Positions 28,200 to 41,853 of a DNA stretch of 64,000 nucleotides are shown here, one piece after another; within the stretch, counting starts at the first letter, position 1; the number at the start of each line of letters is the position of its first letter. Position numbers and translations under genes: made by a program. The notes beneath the pieces were generated by a model that was not told where the DNA came from, ran no database searches, and saw only the letters and a program-made list of their open reading frames with translations. The DNA is from Allolobophora icterica (lineage: Eukaryota; Annelida; Clitellata; Crassiclitellata; Lumbricidae), in contig OY744611.1 of NCBI GenBank assembly GCA_963556255.1, positions 2,880,230 through 2,944,229 on the forward strand. Direction: 5' to 3'.

Positions 28200-29070
28200 T
28201 AAAATTTAAAAAAGTTAAGCTGTGCGCGGATGAGAAGAGCACCGCGCTGAACAGTGAACACTGAACTTGGTGCTGTCGTCAGGAAATACGCGTACGAGAT
28301 GACATTGAGAGCACGATATTGCCGCTAGGGCGTCTACGTGTTCAAGGCTAGCGATGCCATGACCGGCGATTTGTCCATGGGCGATTGCGGAGTGCCTGAG
28401 CGCCCCACGGATGCACCAACAACCGAAGGTAGTCTCTGACACTATAGGAAAGAGTAACAGATTGCCCACCGAGCCATTGCACGTCACTAACAAGCGGCAC
28501 GTAGATGCCCAGTGCCTGTCGTTAGCAGAAGTATGTGGACGATTAGGTTGCTGTAGTCGGTGTCGCACAGGTGCTCAAAGCCATCGACGCTATGACCGGC
28601 GGACGAGAATGTCGCCACTGTCAAGAGGCACACGAGTGAGCAGGATGATTTTTATCCTACTACATGGAGTGACAGAGAGCTTACGGGCAGGGCTGTAGTC
28701 GTGGGTATACGTGGGTATACAGGGTATACTCACCTCTAGAGTCTAGACAGCGTATACTCATGGCTGTAGCGAGGGCATACGCCGGCTATGCAGCGTATAC
28801 TTACCTCTCTAGAGACCGTATAGCCACTGACTAATGAAATTTCCCCAAAAAAGAAAGGCAATAGAAGGTTTTGAGGGCGAATGACTACAAAAAAGGTCAT
28901 CAACTTTTTTCTGAGACGAATTCCTAAAAAAAGGTCAAGAATTTTCTGAAATTCATACTACACGGAGTGACAGAGAGCTTAAGGGGTCGTTGAACGTGAC
29001 TAACAAGCGCTATATAGTCGCCGAGGACGCTGCTGTCAGGGCGTACGCGGACGAGCAGGCCACTCTAGTC
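28200..29070. other. no recognisable gene; GTATAC repeats
   Basis: GTATACTCACCTCTAGAG-type repeats at 28,700-28,815, and a repeated GGAGTGACAGAGAGCTTA at about 28,667 and 28,963. The overlapping open frames on both strands show no family motif. Confidence 0.5.
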
Positions 29071-29077
29071 AGAAGTA

Positions 29078-31260
29078 AGTAAGTAAGTAAGTATTTTCTT
29101 TATTAACCGGTTGCAAGAGATTAGCACTCCAGTGTACAAGCAAAAAATAATACAATACATAATGCAACAGTTACAAAACAACAGTATCACAATCAATATG
29201 AATATAGCATTCTTCCAATGAAATTTTTCCTCATGTTATTGTCCAGAGGAGTAAGCACTCTATCGTGAGACCGAGGTCGGAGAACATAATTTTTAGGTTT
29301 CTTGGGTGGGAGCAATTTGTGGAGTACATGACCAGGGTTGTATAAGACCCCCGTGAAAAGGCCGACATCCGCCTTCCTACAGAGTTGGTCAAACGTTGGC
29401 CCACCCTCCGGCAGGTACCCCTGCCTAGTCAACTTGTTTATAATGGCTTGGAGTTTATTTTTATCATGCTGGGATGCAAATCCCCACCATGCGGGGCTTG
29501 CATATAGCATGTATGCCACTGTCGTCGCCCTTGCAACATCAAAGACGTTTGGGCCTTTAAGACCGTGGGCTTTCATCACCCGTAGTGCATACAGGGCTGC
29601 CTTGCCCTGCAACAGACGCGGGCAATATGTTTAGCAAAAGCAAGTGTTTCAGTAAATGTAACACCCAAGTGTGACCCAACACCCTCATTTCTTTCACTCT
29701 AGAGATACCTGCTATAACAGGTATCTCCCCGTGAACACCCCCACCCCTTCTGGATCTTATTAACATTTCCTGTGTCTTACTCTGATTTAATTTTAAGTTA
29801 CATGTCTCAGCCCATTTTCCCACATGGTTTAGTTCTTCCATAACTGTTAGGGTATTTGATGCAGGTATCAACAAGTAACTGTCATCGGCGTATTTTAAGA
29901 TTCTATTTCCTTGGTTAACCGGTTTCAGTTTAGAGATTATTGTAATGAAATGTACTGGCCCTGTACCCGATCCCTGTACAATGCTTGCATTTATTTTTAA
30001 TAGGGGCGATGTAAGTCCATTAAATTTTGTCGCATGTTGCCTATCTTTGAGGAATTATATTTCCCAATTGTATATTGAGTCTGGTATGGGTAGTTCCGCC
30101 AAAAGTTCAGCTAGGCTGGCATGTCGCACCATGTCGAAAGCCTTTGTAAAGTCAAGCGCGATGAGGTGGACGTATTGGTGTCCTTGAAGTAGTTCCATGA
30201 TATCTGCAAGTAGGGCTGTCATAGCCGCCGTAGTGGAACCAGTCGGTCTGAAAGCATACTGGTCGGTGAATTCGTGGTTGAGCTGAGGTTCCAAAAGTAG
30301 CGGGTGGAAGAAGCGTCGCACGATGAACTTTTCGAGTAGGCGGCACAGGATGGGCGTAACAGAGATAGGACGGTAGTCCGCCGGCTTCATTGGTCTAGTT
30401 ACTTTTGGCACAGGTGTGATAGTGCTAATCTTCCATTGGGTCGGAACATAGGCAGATAGGATCGAGATTCCATACAGATGCGCAACCGGTTTAGCCAGCT
30501 CCGAGGCAGTTATCCCTAGGAACCATGATGGGATGCCATCCGGTCCAGCAGCCGTCCGTCCCGTAGATGCCAGGGGCTCCTTAGAGTAGTAGGTGGCGTA
30601 CTCGTCGATGACTACACAAGTACACATGTTTCATCAGCTGCAGTTGTTTTAGGTAGAGGTAGCTTATGATGGGCATCCTGAGATATGCCTCCAAAACGTT
30701 CATTTAGTGATGTAGCCGTAACACCGCAATCCACCGTTTCCGACGAGTTCCGCCCCTCACCACGAATCCGATTGACCTCCGCCCAAAGCTCCCTTGATCC
30801 CCGTTGCAGGCGTTCCAGCGAGGTGCTGTTGCTTCTTGTTATCATTTTATGGATTCTAGCAGATAAGGCATCCGCCTCCGCCATCCGTCTTTATTTCAGC
30901 AGTTTATTCCGTTTGCGGATAAGGTATTTAATTACAGGTGTCATGTAGAGTGGGTCCTTTTCTTTGACCATAATATGTCTTATTGGGAAGTATAGGTCAA
31001 TCACCGCACTTATGAAGGTATAGAACCTGTCAAATGCCAATGCTGGTGTCTGGCATTCTGTGACGAAACTCCACTCAGTCTGACACAGGTGAGACAGGCA
31101 TCCCGCCACTAGGTTGGGCGTTCGTAGGCGAAACGAATCCCTCCTCCGACCGTCGGTCGCCTGATCAGTTCCATCTGTTGTTGCAGTGGGGGGTATAGCC
31201 AAGACCAATCCATCGAAGTAACTGCAATCTGCAAAGTTGTTGACTATTGAGTATAAGCAA
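29078..31260 (-). pseudogene. CR1/Jockey-like LINE, 5'-truncated and frameshifted
   Basis: The most complete LINE of the window, leftward. It shows an endonuclease-RT linker (FDRFYTFISAVIDLYFP, LYMTPVIKYLIRKRNK) and RT blocks TAAGPDGIPSWFL, KPADYRPISVTPILCRLLEK, DQYAFRPTGSTTAA and HLIALDFTKAFD. After a frameshift come QGSGTGP and KYADDSYLLIPASN (catalytic box near 29,890), then NLKLNQSKTQEML. A C-terminal part (TVAYMLYASPAWWGF) and a (TTAC)n tail at 29,078-29,094 end it. The frameshifts show it is dead. Confidence 0.85.
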
Positions 31261-31329
31261 TTTATGTAATGTATTTACACCAACTGAAATGCATTTCTGG
31301 TGATGAACACTGAACAGTTCAATATTTAA

Positions 31330-32490
31330 AAACAAAATGGCCTTTTGCACTGGAGTGGAGTGTCCAAGAGCGTGTAGTTCGAATGTGCTGTGACACAACT
31401 AGCTCAAATACCGGCATCAACATTAGGGCCTGTGTTGAAAATGAGCGAAAGCTTGGGAAGGATTTGCTGTACTTGCATGCCGCAACCATATAATGGAGCT
31501 ATTGGCAGGAGACGCATTTATAGCAAGCCTTGCCCTCTCATCGGTTCTGCTGTTTAACAGCTTTCAGCAAGCGTGACCCTTTATTGATTAGACAAAGTAT
31601 CAGACACGTACAGAACTAGATGAAATCCATGACACAGTGAAACAGGAAATACTGGAATTTCAATTTGCTGAAAACCAGTAGCTTCATGAGTCCGTGCGAG
31701 ATGATTACAGTGAATTCAACGAGCTGTCGATCATCTTTCTCGGAGGTTCACCCGTACGTGGGATCGACTTCATGGCATCAGATGCGATGCACCATGCAAG
31801 GTGGATGTCGAAACTTATATACTCGCTAAAATTCTTGATGTTCCGATCACAGTTTAAGCTTACACAATTTGAAGAGAAAGGCCTCCGTAAGATGTGTGTG
31901 TCATCATTTATCTGAAAGCCTGGTTTACAGCACAACTAGCTGCCAGTGCTCCTCGCAATGGCCTTCAACTGCTTCAGGATCTCTACAGCTGCAGGCAGTA
32001 TGATGACTGACAAAATTGCAATTATTACGTGCAAGAAGCTTGAGCACCACTTGTGGTACCTGTCAGAATATTTAGTGTGTCTTGCTCTTTTCCATTCCAA
32101 ACTGTCGTGCGAGACAAAAGGAAAATGGTGTCTGCATTACAGTCCAAGCAATCTGTTCCACTTGGTTCAAAACGAATCAAATCAGGAGCAAGCAAGGTCT
32201 CACAGCACAACTTGGAGGAATTTGTATTAAACTTCAAGCACTCGTGCTTAGCAGCCTGCACATTGGTTCCGATTTCTTATGTTTGGACCCTGAAACATGG
32301 GCGGACAGAGATGATTCCAGGCAAGGCATAGCAATAGTCAACAAGCTTCTTTTCAAAATAACAATCCTGAACGAGGTGTAGCCCTTGTGCTCGAGTAGAA
32401 CAAACTCATAACCCACGACGAGGAGCAATTTCAATTCCTGCTCCAAGTCGTGGCTGATCATCGACGTCGCTACCCGGATTGTCTATAGTT
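31330..32490 (+). pseudogene. transposase-like gene, copy d
   Basis: Rightward: CCDTTSSNTGINIRACVE near 31,386, then KDLLYLHAATI in the place of the LACRHHI box (two key residues lost). RDDYSEFNELSIIFLGGSPVRG, DAMHHARWMSKLIYSLKF and HLWYLSEYLVCLALFHS near 32,050 follow. THDEEQFQFLLQVVADHRRR ends near 32,488. It has the full order of blocks of the family with several frame breaks. No terminal repeats were found. It lies between a LINE and a degraded Polinton. Confidence 0.75.
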
Positions 32491-32749
32491 CACACTGTTG
32501 GAATAAACTGTTTGATAATTAGACGTTTTCTATATAATCACAGTGTTAATTTGAACACTGAACAATTGCAAATTATTTGTCTATTTTACTGCATTGTTAT
32601 TACCTACAGGTACTCTTTTCGGAATAATCGGTGTTCATATTTCATTTGGCACAATCAAAACACAAGTCGGGCGACATTGTCTGATTAAAGAAATATTTTA
32701 GGCATACTCTATTTTTGCCCAAAGGAACACTTTATAAGGGTGGGAGCTG

Positions 32750-33209
32750 AACATTTACCAAAAATGCTGTTTACTAATTACTCTAAGGAGCCCCCAACTC
32801 TCGATGTATAAAGCACCTCCATTAACTCCCGATCCCATTATCTTGCTAACTCCTGTACTTGCTAATCCGCTAAAAAGCTCCAGTTGCAAGACTTGGCAGA
32901 ACGCTAGAAAGAAGAAATTTTCCAGCTCTAGCTAGAAATGGAAATAACGCTGAAAGAAAACCACCTTCGACTTTCATATTATGATCTATTTGCGTTTTAC
33001 TCATTTTGATCGTCGTACCAGTTCCATTCTGATAATTATGCTTTGGTCATTTTATTAATTTGTGCTCGTGTGAGAGCTAAAATATGTTCGCCGGATAGAT
33101 CTCCGTGATTTAGTCTTATACTCGTTCCTGTCCCTGCTTCAACTGCGCGTTTAATTTTGTCTTTGTGTCCTTCTGAAACATTAACTTTTACTTTTGTATA
33201 TCGACTCAT
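32750..33209 (-). pseudogene. pX/pVI-like gene remnant
   Basis: The ATG at 33,209 is preceded on the minus strand by ATATATATAAA, the start-site motif of the intact Polinton. The first about 58 residues (SRYTKVKVNVSEGHKDK, then LNHGDLSGEHILALTRAQ) are open. A frame break and stop follow, after which the basic TIKMSKTQ block, a hydrophobic block and a glycine-rich end can be followed through two more breaks. It corresponds to the truncated gene at 3-539 and supplies its missing N-terminal context. Confidence 0.8.
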
Positions 33210-33259
33210 TTTATATATATAATTGAAATTAAAAACTTTAATACCACAATAATTAATTT

Positions 33260-33649
33260 TCACACTTCTCTAATTTTAATCCTGATCGACAACTTCTCTC
33301 CTCTAAGATTGATTAGTTTTCCATTTTGGTCTGTAAGTTTTGTTTCCATAGCTGAAATCGTAAATAGTGTAATAAGAAGATATACTAAATTAACGGGCAC
33401 TTCTATAATCTTGTATCTGGGGCCTACATTCGGGAGAAAGGAATATATAATATTTTCCGTTGTTCCGTTAGAGTACGATGATTCGATTACGTCGCTGGTT
33501 ACTCTCAAACTATTTACGTTCATTATGTTTACGATGTTCTCCGATTCGTTGTTTCCTTCCGAATATGCTCGGCTATTAACTCCTAAAACAGTTCTAATCG
33601 AATCCTCGAATGTCAAGTCAACCATATTGTTAGCACCGATATCTAACAC
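33260..33649 (-). pseudogene. conserved Polinton virion-type protein, C-terminal part
   Basis: An open 129-codon frame with DLTFEDSIRTVLGV, SENIVNIMNVNSLRVTSDVI, NIIYSFLPNV and YKIIEVPVNLVYL, then LTDQNGKLINLRGEKL and a stop. I recognise this as the C-terminal part of a protein that accompanies the pX-like gene in many invertebrate Polintons. Its role (minor capsid, penton-type) is not certain. The N-terminal part is cut off by the LINE at 33,660. It lies just upstream of the pX-like remnant on the same strand. Confidence 0.6.
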
Positions 33650-33659
33650 CGACTTGAAA

Positions 33660-34449
33660 GTATTGTTGTTCGTTGTTCGCTTGTATCGTTATAGGGTACT
33701 CATCTCCCGATCATCGTCCTATCTCAGTCTTTCTCGACTCCCAGTCACTACTCACCTCAAGTTCTCCAACCGAGCCATTTCCATCACAGCACCACGCCTC
33801 TGGAATGATCTCCCCCCTGAATTTCGCAGTTTTTCAGTGCCTCCATCATCATTGCAACCCGTCCTTCATACTCATCCTCATGTTCCTCTATCTATCACCC
33901 CCCGGGTTTTCCACTCAAAACTGAAGTTTCACCTTTTCAAATACTCCTACCCTGACTCATCTGATACTCTGCCTTCCAATAATTCTCGCCGTAAACGACA
34001 CCTGCCTTGACAGCTGCTCTGCCTCTCCTGATCTGGTACCCTGGAAATCGGACTTGGACCTCTTTTGGACTACTTTCTGGAAACTTCCTGATCTGGTACC
34101 CTGGAAATCGGACTTGGACCTCTTTAGACTACTCTCTGGAAATCCCCTTTGATTTGGTTTGGCCTCCTGGAAATCGGACTTGGACCTCTTTTGGACTACT
34201 CTTTGGAAACCCTCTGATCTAGCTGGTACCGTGGAAATCGGACTTGGACCTCTTTTGGACTACTCTCTGGAAACCCCCTTTGATTTTTTTTGGCCTCCTG
34301 GAAATCGGACTTGGACCTCTTTTGGACTACTCTCTGGAAACCCCCTCTGATCTGACGTAGCGCTCGTGAATAGGCTGGTGTCCTGCGCTTGGCCTTCAAG
34401 TGGCGCTTTAGAAGTTTGGAGATTACGATTACGATTACGATTACGATTC
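33660..34449 (+). mobile_element. L2-like LINE 3' end with ATTACG tail
   Basis: C-terminal RT peptide (PVTTHLKFSNRAISITAPRL, then WNDLPPEFRS, then FHSKLKFHLFKYSYPDSSD) to a stop at about 34,010. Five imperfect ~57-bp tandem repeats follow, then a (ATTACG)n tail at 34,421-34,449. It is inserted in the degraded Polinton between the virion-type gene and the integrase. Confidence 0.85.
34024..34350 (+). repeat. tandem CTGGAAATCGGACTTGGACC units
   Basis: Five imperfect ~57-bp copies in the LINE 3' untranslated region. One diverged copy is present in the antisense LINE at 54.2 kb. Confidence 0.85.
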
Positions 34450-34670
34450 GTCATAATGTTTATTTGTGGATTGTTCCGCTAAAAGATAAGAGCGGAAAAT
34501 CTGTGTTCGATGCTTTCACCAATATATTTTCCAGTAGCGGACGAAAACCCGAGAAACTGTGGGTCGATAAAGGAAAAGAATTTTACAAAAAACAGGTGCA
34601 GTCTTTAGGAATCCAGCTATATTCCAATGAGAATGTCTCCAATAAAAGCGAGTATGAAAGCAAATGAGAC
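34450..34670 (+). pseudogene. Polinton integrase fragment (rve core)
   Basis: Open frame with WIVPLKDKSGKSVFDAFTNI, then KPEKLWVDKGKEFYKK and GIQLYSNEN. These are parts of the retroviral-type integrase core, and the aspartate of WVDKG is a catalytic residue. The 5' part is missing at the LINE tail and the frame stops at 34,668, where a repeat unit interrupts the gene. The C-terminal part resumes at 35,521. Confidence 0.8.
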
Positions 34671-34674
34671 CATT

Positions 34675-35520
34675 GTATTGAGAAATTTATTAGTTCAGTT
34701 CCTGGCCTGAGAACCTGTTTTAAAAATGGTGTTGGGGGGAATTTCTCACTTCCACCTAGTCAATGGGTCCCTAGACCCCTAGACATGAAAAATCACCGAG
34801 GTGCTTGTCTTCCACATTGGGAGGAATGACGCTATAGCCAAATCCAAAATGGCCGCCGTCGGCCATATTGGAAAAATCATCTTCTTTGTTGAGTATTTGC
34901 ACGTGTATACATCTAATCTGACAAATTTTGGCGCTTTATCAATTCTCAGATACCATACCATACCATACCATTTCTGATATTGTTTTCGCCATTCGGGGTC
35001 ATCTTCACCTTGAAAGGTCACGGTCAAGGTCATTTTGTTACATCGACGATTTCGATTATAACTTAGACCGTATTCAGCAGTAGAAACAGGTGTAATATCA
35101 CTAATTCAACTAATATCGGTATACGGATTTCATTTCTGATGTTGTTTTCGCCATTCGGGGTCATCTTCACCTTGAAAGGTCACTGTCAAGGTCATTTTGT
35201 TACATCGACAATTTCGATTATACATTACTTAGCAGAATTTAGCAGTAGAAACAGGTGTAATATCTCTACTTCAACTAACTTCGGTATGTGGAATTCATTT
35301 CCGATATTGTTTTCGCAATTTGGGGTCATCTACACCTTGAAAGGTCACGGTCAAGGTCATTTTGTTGTATCGACGATTTCGATTATAACTTAGCTGAATT
35401 TAGCAGTAGAAACAGCTGTAATATCTCTAACTCCACTAAGGTCCTCAAGCCAGGTACTGTATTATATATGGGGAATTACACCCAGAACCCTCTAAACCTA
35501 AGTTTTCAGTCAGCGATAAT
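34675..35520. mobile_element. non-coding insertion with 3 tandem ~162-bp units
   Basis: Between the two integrase parts. Units begin near 34,968, 35,130 and 35,295 with TTTC-GAT-TTGTTTTCGC. Each contains AAGGTCA-GGTCAAGGTCATT. The ends of the insertion are not defined by clear inverted repeats. Confidence 0.55.
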
Positions 35521-35810
35521 GTAAGAATTTCTAAGAAAAAGACGTTCTTCGAAAAGGGTTACACGCCTAGATGAACCGAAGAGGTGTTTACTGTATCACA
35601 CGTTCAATGCACATAAAAGATAAGAGATAATAACGGAGAAGAAATTCAGGGTTCTTTTTACGAACAGGAAAATTAGAGAAAACTAATCAAGAAATTTATA
35701 GGATAGAAAAGATCATAAGAATCCGTGGAAAGAAATCTCTCGTAAAGTGGCTAGGATATCCCGAAACATTTAATTCCTGGGTTGATTACGAAACATTGAT
35801 GACACTGTGA
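35521..35810 (+). pseudogene. Polinton integrase C-terminal part with chromodomain
   Basis: Frameshifted continuation of the integrase: VRISKKKTFFEKGYTP, then NGEEIQGSFYEQE. From 35,697 an open stretch YRIEKIIRI ... VKWLGYPETFNSWVDYETL follows to a stop at 35,808-35,810. The last stretch is a chromodomain (aromatic cage residues in VKWLGY and FNSWVD), which Polinton integrases carry at the C-terminus, probably for chromatin targeting. Confidence 0.8.
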
Positions 35811-35879
35811 TACTTTTCGTTCATGCAATACGGATTACTGAAATACAAAATATTCATTCACACATTCATTCGAAGATAT

Positions 35880-36012
35880 GATACGATATACGACACGCCC
35901 GCACAAATACATTCACACACATGAACGCGCACAAGCACACTAGCACACTAGCACCCACACACACCACACGCGCACGCACACACGCCACACGCTGGCACGC
36001 ACACACACGTGA
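35880..36012. repeat. CA/GCAC-rich low-complexity stretch
   Basis: CACACACG and GCACACTA repeats. Confidence 0.85.
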
Positions 36013-36600
36013 CCGATCATCATCATCATAACCAGCGAATTACCGTTTGGTCAGCAAAGGTTTATGCACAGGTTTTCTGGCAGACCGAATTCATCCTTCA
36101 GACGACGACGGATTGTTCGAGTGCTAACGCTGGAGCACATCGCTGACAATTTTGATTTCCAAGAGCTCCAAGAACTGATCATAAGATTTACATGGAGGTC
36201 AAGAAAGATCCATTCATATCGTCTACCAAGTTGAAAGAAAAATTGTCAACTAACGTCAACCCAACATAAATGACCAACAAAGACAAAGATCCCCCGATCT
36301 ACGCAGTGTCGTCCTATTTATGGTAGAAGCCAATCCTTCGTACACAAAGGATTCCCCCTAAACTACGTAGCAGCCTATCACGTGTAACGAAACCTCATGG
36401 CACGTAACAATGTTCATAAAATAGTACTTTGAAGTCTATTAATATGCACAATCTCTATAATAGTCTGCCAGTTCTGTGTGTCTGCAAACGCTCTGGAATA
36501 TATGGACTCCCTCCCCCACTCCGTCCCGGCTTATGGCACACGAACTAACGGGAGGTTGAGGTTGAGGAGAAGGAAAGACGAGGCGATAATAAAGGATTAT
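36013..36600. other. no confident gene
   Basis: A short peptide MEVKKDPFISSTKLKEKL near 36,195-36,250 vaguely recalls the helix-turn-helix of Tc1-type transposases, but nothing around it supports that. Confidence 0.3.
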
Positions 36601-37070
36601 CTGCGAACAATAGAGCATTTTCTGTGTATTGTATTGTATTTGGATATTTATAAAGCGCTTCTAGCGGGAGGGCCATTCAGAAGCGCACCCTTGCGAGAGA
36701 CCCAGAGAGAAAAAGCAAATTTTAAGAAAGGTAAAAGAGGAAGAGACGCTATCTGAGAGAATAGAAGAACGAACGAACGGAGGAAGCTCATTCCAAAGAG
36801 CAGGGCCAATGGAGGCAAAAGACCTAGATTGAGCCAGAGAAGTCCTGACACGGGGAACAAGGAGGTCAAAACGGTCAGATGAACGAAGAGGACGAAGAGA
36901 AGCAGCAGAGTGAGGGCGATGAATTAAGTCACATAAATATTTTGGAGCGAAACCAAGTTGAGCCTTAGAGACAAGGATGAGGACCTTAAATTAGATGCGG
37001 GCAGAAAGCGGGAGCCAGTGGAGTTCTTCTGCCATTAAGGTGGTGCTAATTTTATGAGAGAATCGAGGAA
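36600..37070 (-). mobile_element. L2/CR1-like LINE 3' end with ATACA tail
   Basis: Minus-strand, frameshifted SLAQSRSFASIGPALWNELPP near 36,790-36,850 (usual LINE C-terminal block). It is followed by GCGCTTTATAAATATCC and a (ATACA)n tail near 36,630. Confidence 0.7.
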
Positions 37071-38235
37071 GGCGGGCAATTGATGTGACCAATCGATGCT
37101 TAGGCTAATCAGCTAATTAGGCCTGGGCCGAAAATTGGACAGGTCCACGAACACTCGCCGGGGGGCCGATAAAGGGCTGCGGTCAGATAGACAGACATGC
37201 CTAAATCCGGCAATATCATACGGCGCCCTATATTGGCACGAACGAGCAACACTGGACACTCGGCAGATAGACGTACAGACGCACAGCCAGACAGACGGAC
37301 AGTCAGATAGACGGACAGAGATACAGATAGAGGGATTGATACACGGAGTCACTGAAGGAGGGAGGGAGGGACAGAGCTAGGGAAGGAGGGAGGGAGGCAG
37401 ATAGACGTAGACGCACAGCCAGACAGACAGACTGACGGACAGTGTCTTTGCCTCACTCCCTAGAGAGCAACATGGATATGTCAAGTACACATCCAATACT
37501 CATCTACCCGTCATATATGTGACGGGTAAATATTCAAGTCTGTAAATAAGGAAACTGAAAAATAAACATTAATGTCCAAACGAAGCGCAAAGTAGATCTT
37601 TAGCTTTGTAGTGAGTGATGTTTCTGGTCAGACTCAATTCTTAGTTGTTGCCAGACCATAATATAAGAATTGTGCGTCACGAGAGACAAATTTCCTTGTT
37701 GGTCTTTGACAACCATCCTTCTCTCTGACCACTGTTTAGAATTTTACGCGAATGGATATTTCTGATTATTGATACACTGAAAAGATGTACTGTACAGCGA
37801 TGAGCGCCAAAGTTATAAATAGACGCCTATCAATTGTTGTCCAGGTTTTCAAGGCAACCTCGGAGTAGGATTCTGTTAACTGTACTTCTTGTTTCTTGTT
37901 ACATCTTGAAATTAACTTCATGTGCCAAAACTTCTCTCTTGTTAAGTCAGTGTCATTTTCATATGCAGGCAGTTCTTAGGTGCTTAAAGTTTGTTATCAG
38001 AAAATCACTGCTTCATAAAGTAGCCTAAATAGTGTCAATTATAAGGACCTACTTAAATTAATTTCAGTGTACGAAAACAACATAATGGGCGCCGGTGCCG
38101 GAAAACACAAGCGAAACACACGCCAGAATGTTAAATTTCCAGGTTTTGCAGCTAGCATAAAAGGTAAGTGGAAAAAAACAACTTTATCACTCACAATCAA
38201 GCAGAAAAATAGCGGATGCGGCAAACTGATAAAGC
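37071..38235. other. unassigned, with AGACAGACGG repeats
   Basis: At 37,180-37,445 there are AGACAGACGGACAG and GGGAGGGAGG runs, and a duplicated CAGATAGACGTA-CAGACGCACAGCC. The rest has no motif. Confidence 0.5.
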
Positions 38236-38237
38236 TC

Positions 38238-38312
38238 ACTTTGAAAGTAATGGAAAGTTTGCGTATGAATAATAATATCATTCATACGGAAACTTTCCAT
38301 TACTTTCAAAGT
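38238..38312. other. 33-bp near-perfect inverted repeat
   Basis: Arms 38,238-38,270 and 38,280-38,312 match at 32 of 33 positions around a 9-base loop. A transcript would fold into a stable hairpin of pre-miRNA size. Confidence 0.85.
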
Positions 38313-38392
38313 CATATTATTATGCACTTATTCAGGGAGCACCATCTAGTGACCAAGGAGCATGCGATAGAGCATAGCAATTCTGGGGAAGG

Positions 38393-38993
38393 AATTGAAG
38401 CCTTCGTCGGAAAAACCACTAGAGTCTATTTTTGACATTTATGAGTTTACTGTGTCCTGCGATACTTAATGCTATAGAGCATGTATTTTCAAGTGTATTT
38501 TTAAGAAAACTCACGTCAGTCCAGAGTAACAATGGGAAGAAAATATGGTGTTCATGTAAAAACATCTAGAGTCCTTGAACTTAAGTGGTTCTTGCATGAA
38601 TCATGAACTGCAAATACACAAGGCAGAAAATCTTTACATTTAATTTTAATACTAATTTTAGCTTAATACCAGCAGCTATTATGAATAAATTGTTACTGTT
38701 GAACAAATTTGCAATTATTCATTGAATACTATCTATTCACGGCGAAAAAATGAAGTTTACATAAGAAATTACAATACGCAGCAAAATTTAAACCTTTACA
38801 ATGTGGCGCCACCTACCTGTAAAATCAATATCTTTTTTACATGTTATAGAGACATAACACATCCGTGTGAATGCCAGATTTCTTTTCGATATTTTCTTAA
38901 ATAAAATACTTGTAGACTTTCATAGTTTGTTTTGTAAATATCTAAAAATGTTAAAACTGGACTCTAGTGGTTCTTCCAATGAAGGCTTCAATT
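38393..38993. mobile_element. 601-bp MITE with 33-bp terminal inverted repeats
   Basis: Left AATTGAAGCCTTCGTCGG... (38,393-38,425) and right (38,961-38,993) pair with about 4 mismatches. There is no coding frame. A shorter, diverged relative is at 63,221-63,581, sharing GTCAGTCCAG-GTTACAAT and the ends. Confidence 0.8.
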
Positions 38994-41832
<2,839 letters not shown>

Positions 41833-41835
41833 AAC

Positions 41836-41853
41836 TGGTACCAGAAGTGGGGT
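41836..41853 (+). other. putative primer binding site
   Basis: TGGTACCAGAAGTGGGGT begins three bases after the LTR end. A TGG start is expected for pairing with a tRNA 3' CCA end. The tRNA cannot be named from memory. Confidence 0.5.

Larger units (their letters stand above)
32750..35810. mobile_element. second, degraded Polinton with two insertions
   Basis: It holds remains of a pX-like gene and a virion-type gene on the minus strand and of an integrase on the plus strand, diverging from each other. A LINE tail (33,660-34,449) lies between the divergent genes. A tandem-repeat unit (34,675-35,520) splits the integrase. No terminal repeat is identified. Confidence 0.8.

Noticed and set aside
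28215..28698. Overlapping frames on both strands
   Set aside because: Mirror-image frames without motifs in GC-richer sequence; no sign of a gene.
36190..36260. Tc1-type transposase helix-turn-helix
   Set aside because: Only about 20 residues are suggestive; no DDE domain or inverted repeats nearby.
38067..38435. 122-codon frame as a possible host gene
   Set aside because: It runs through the 33-bp inverted repeat and into the MITE; there is no domain.
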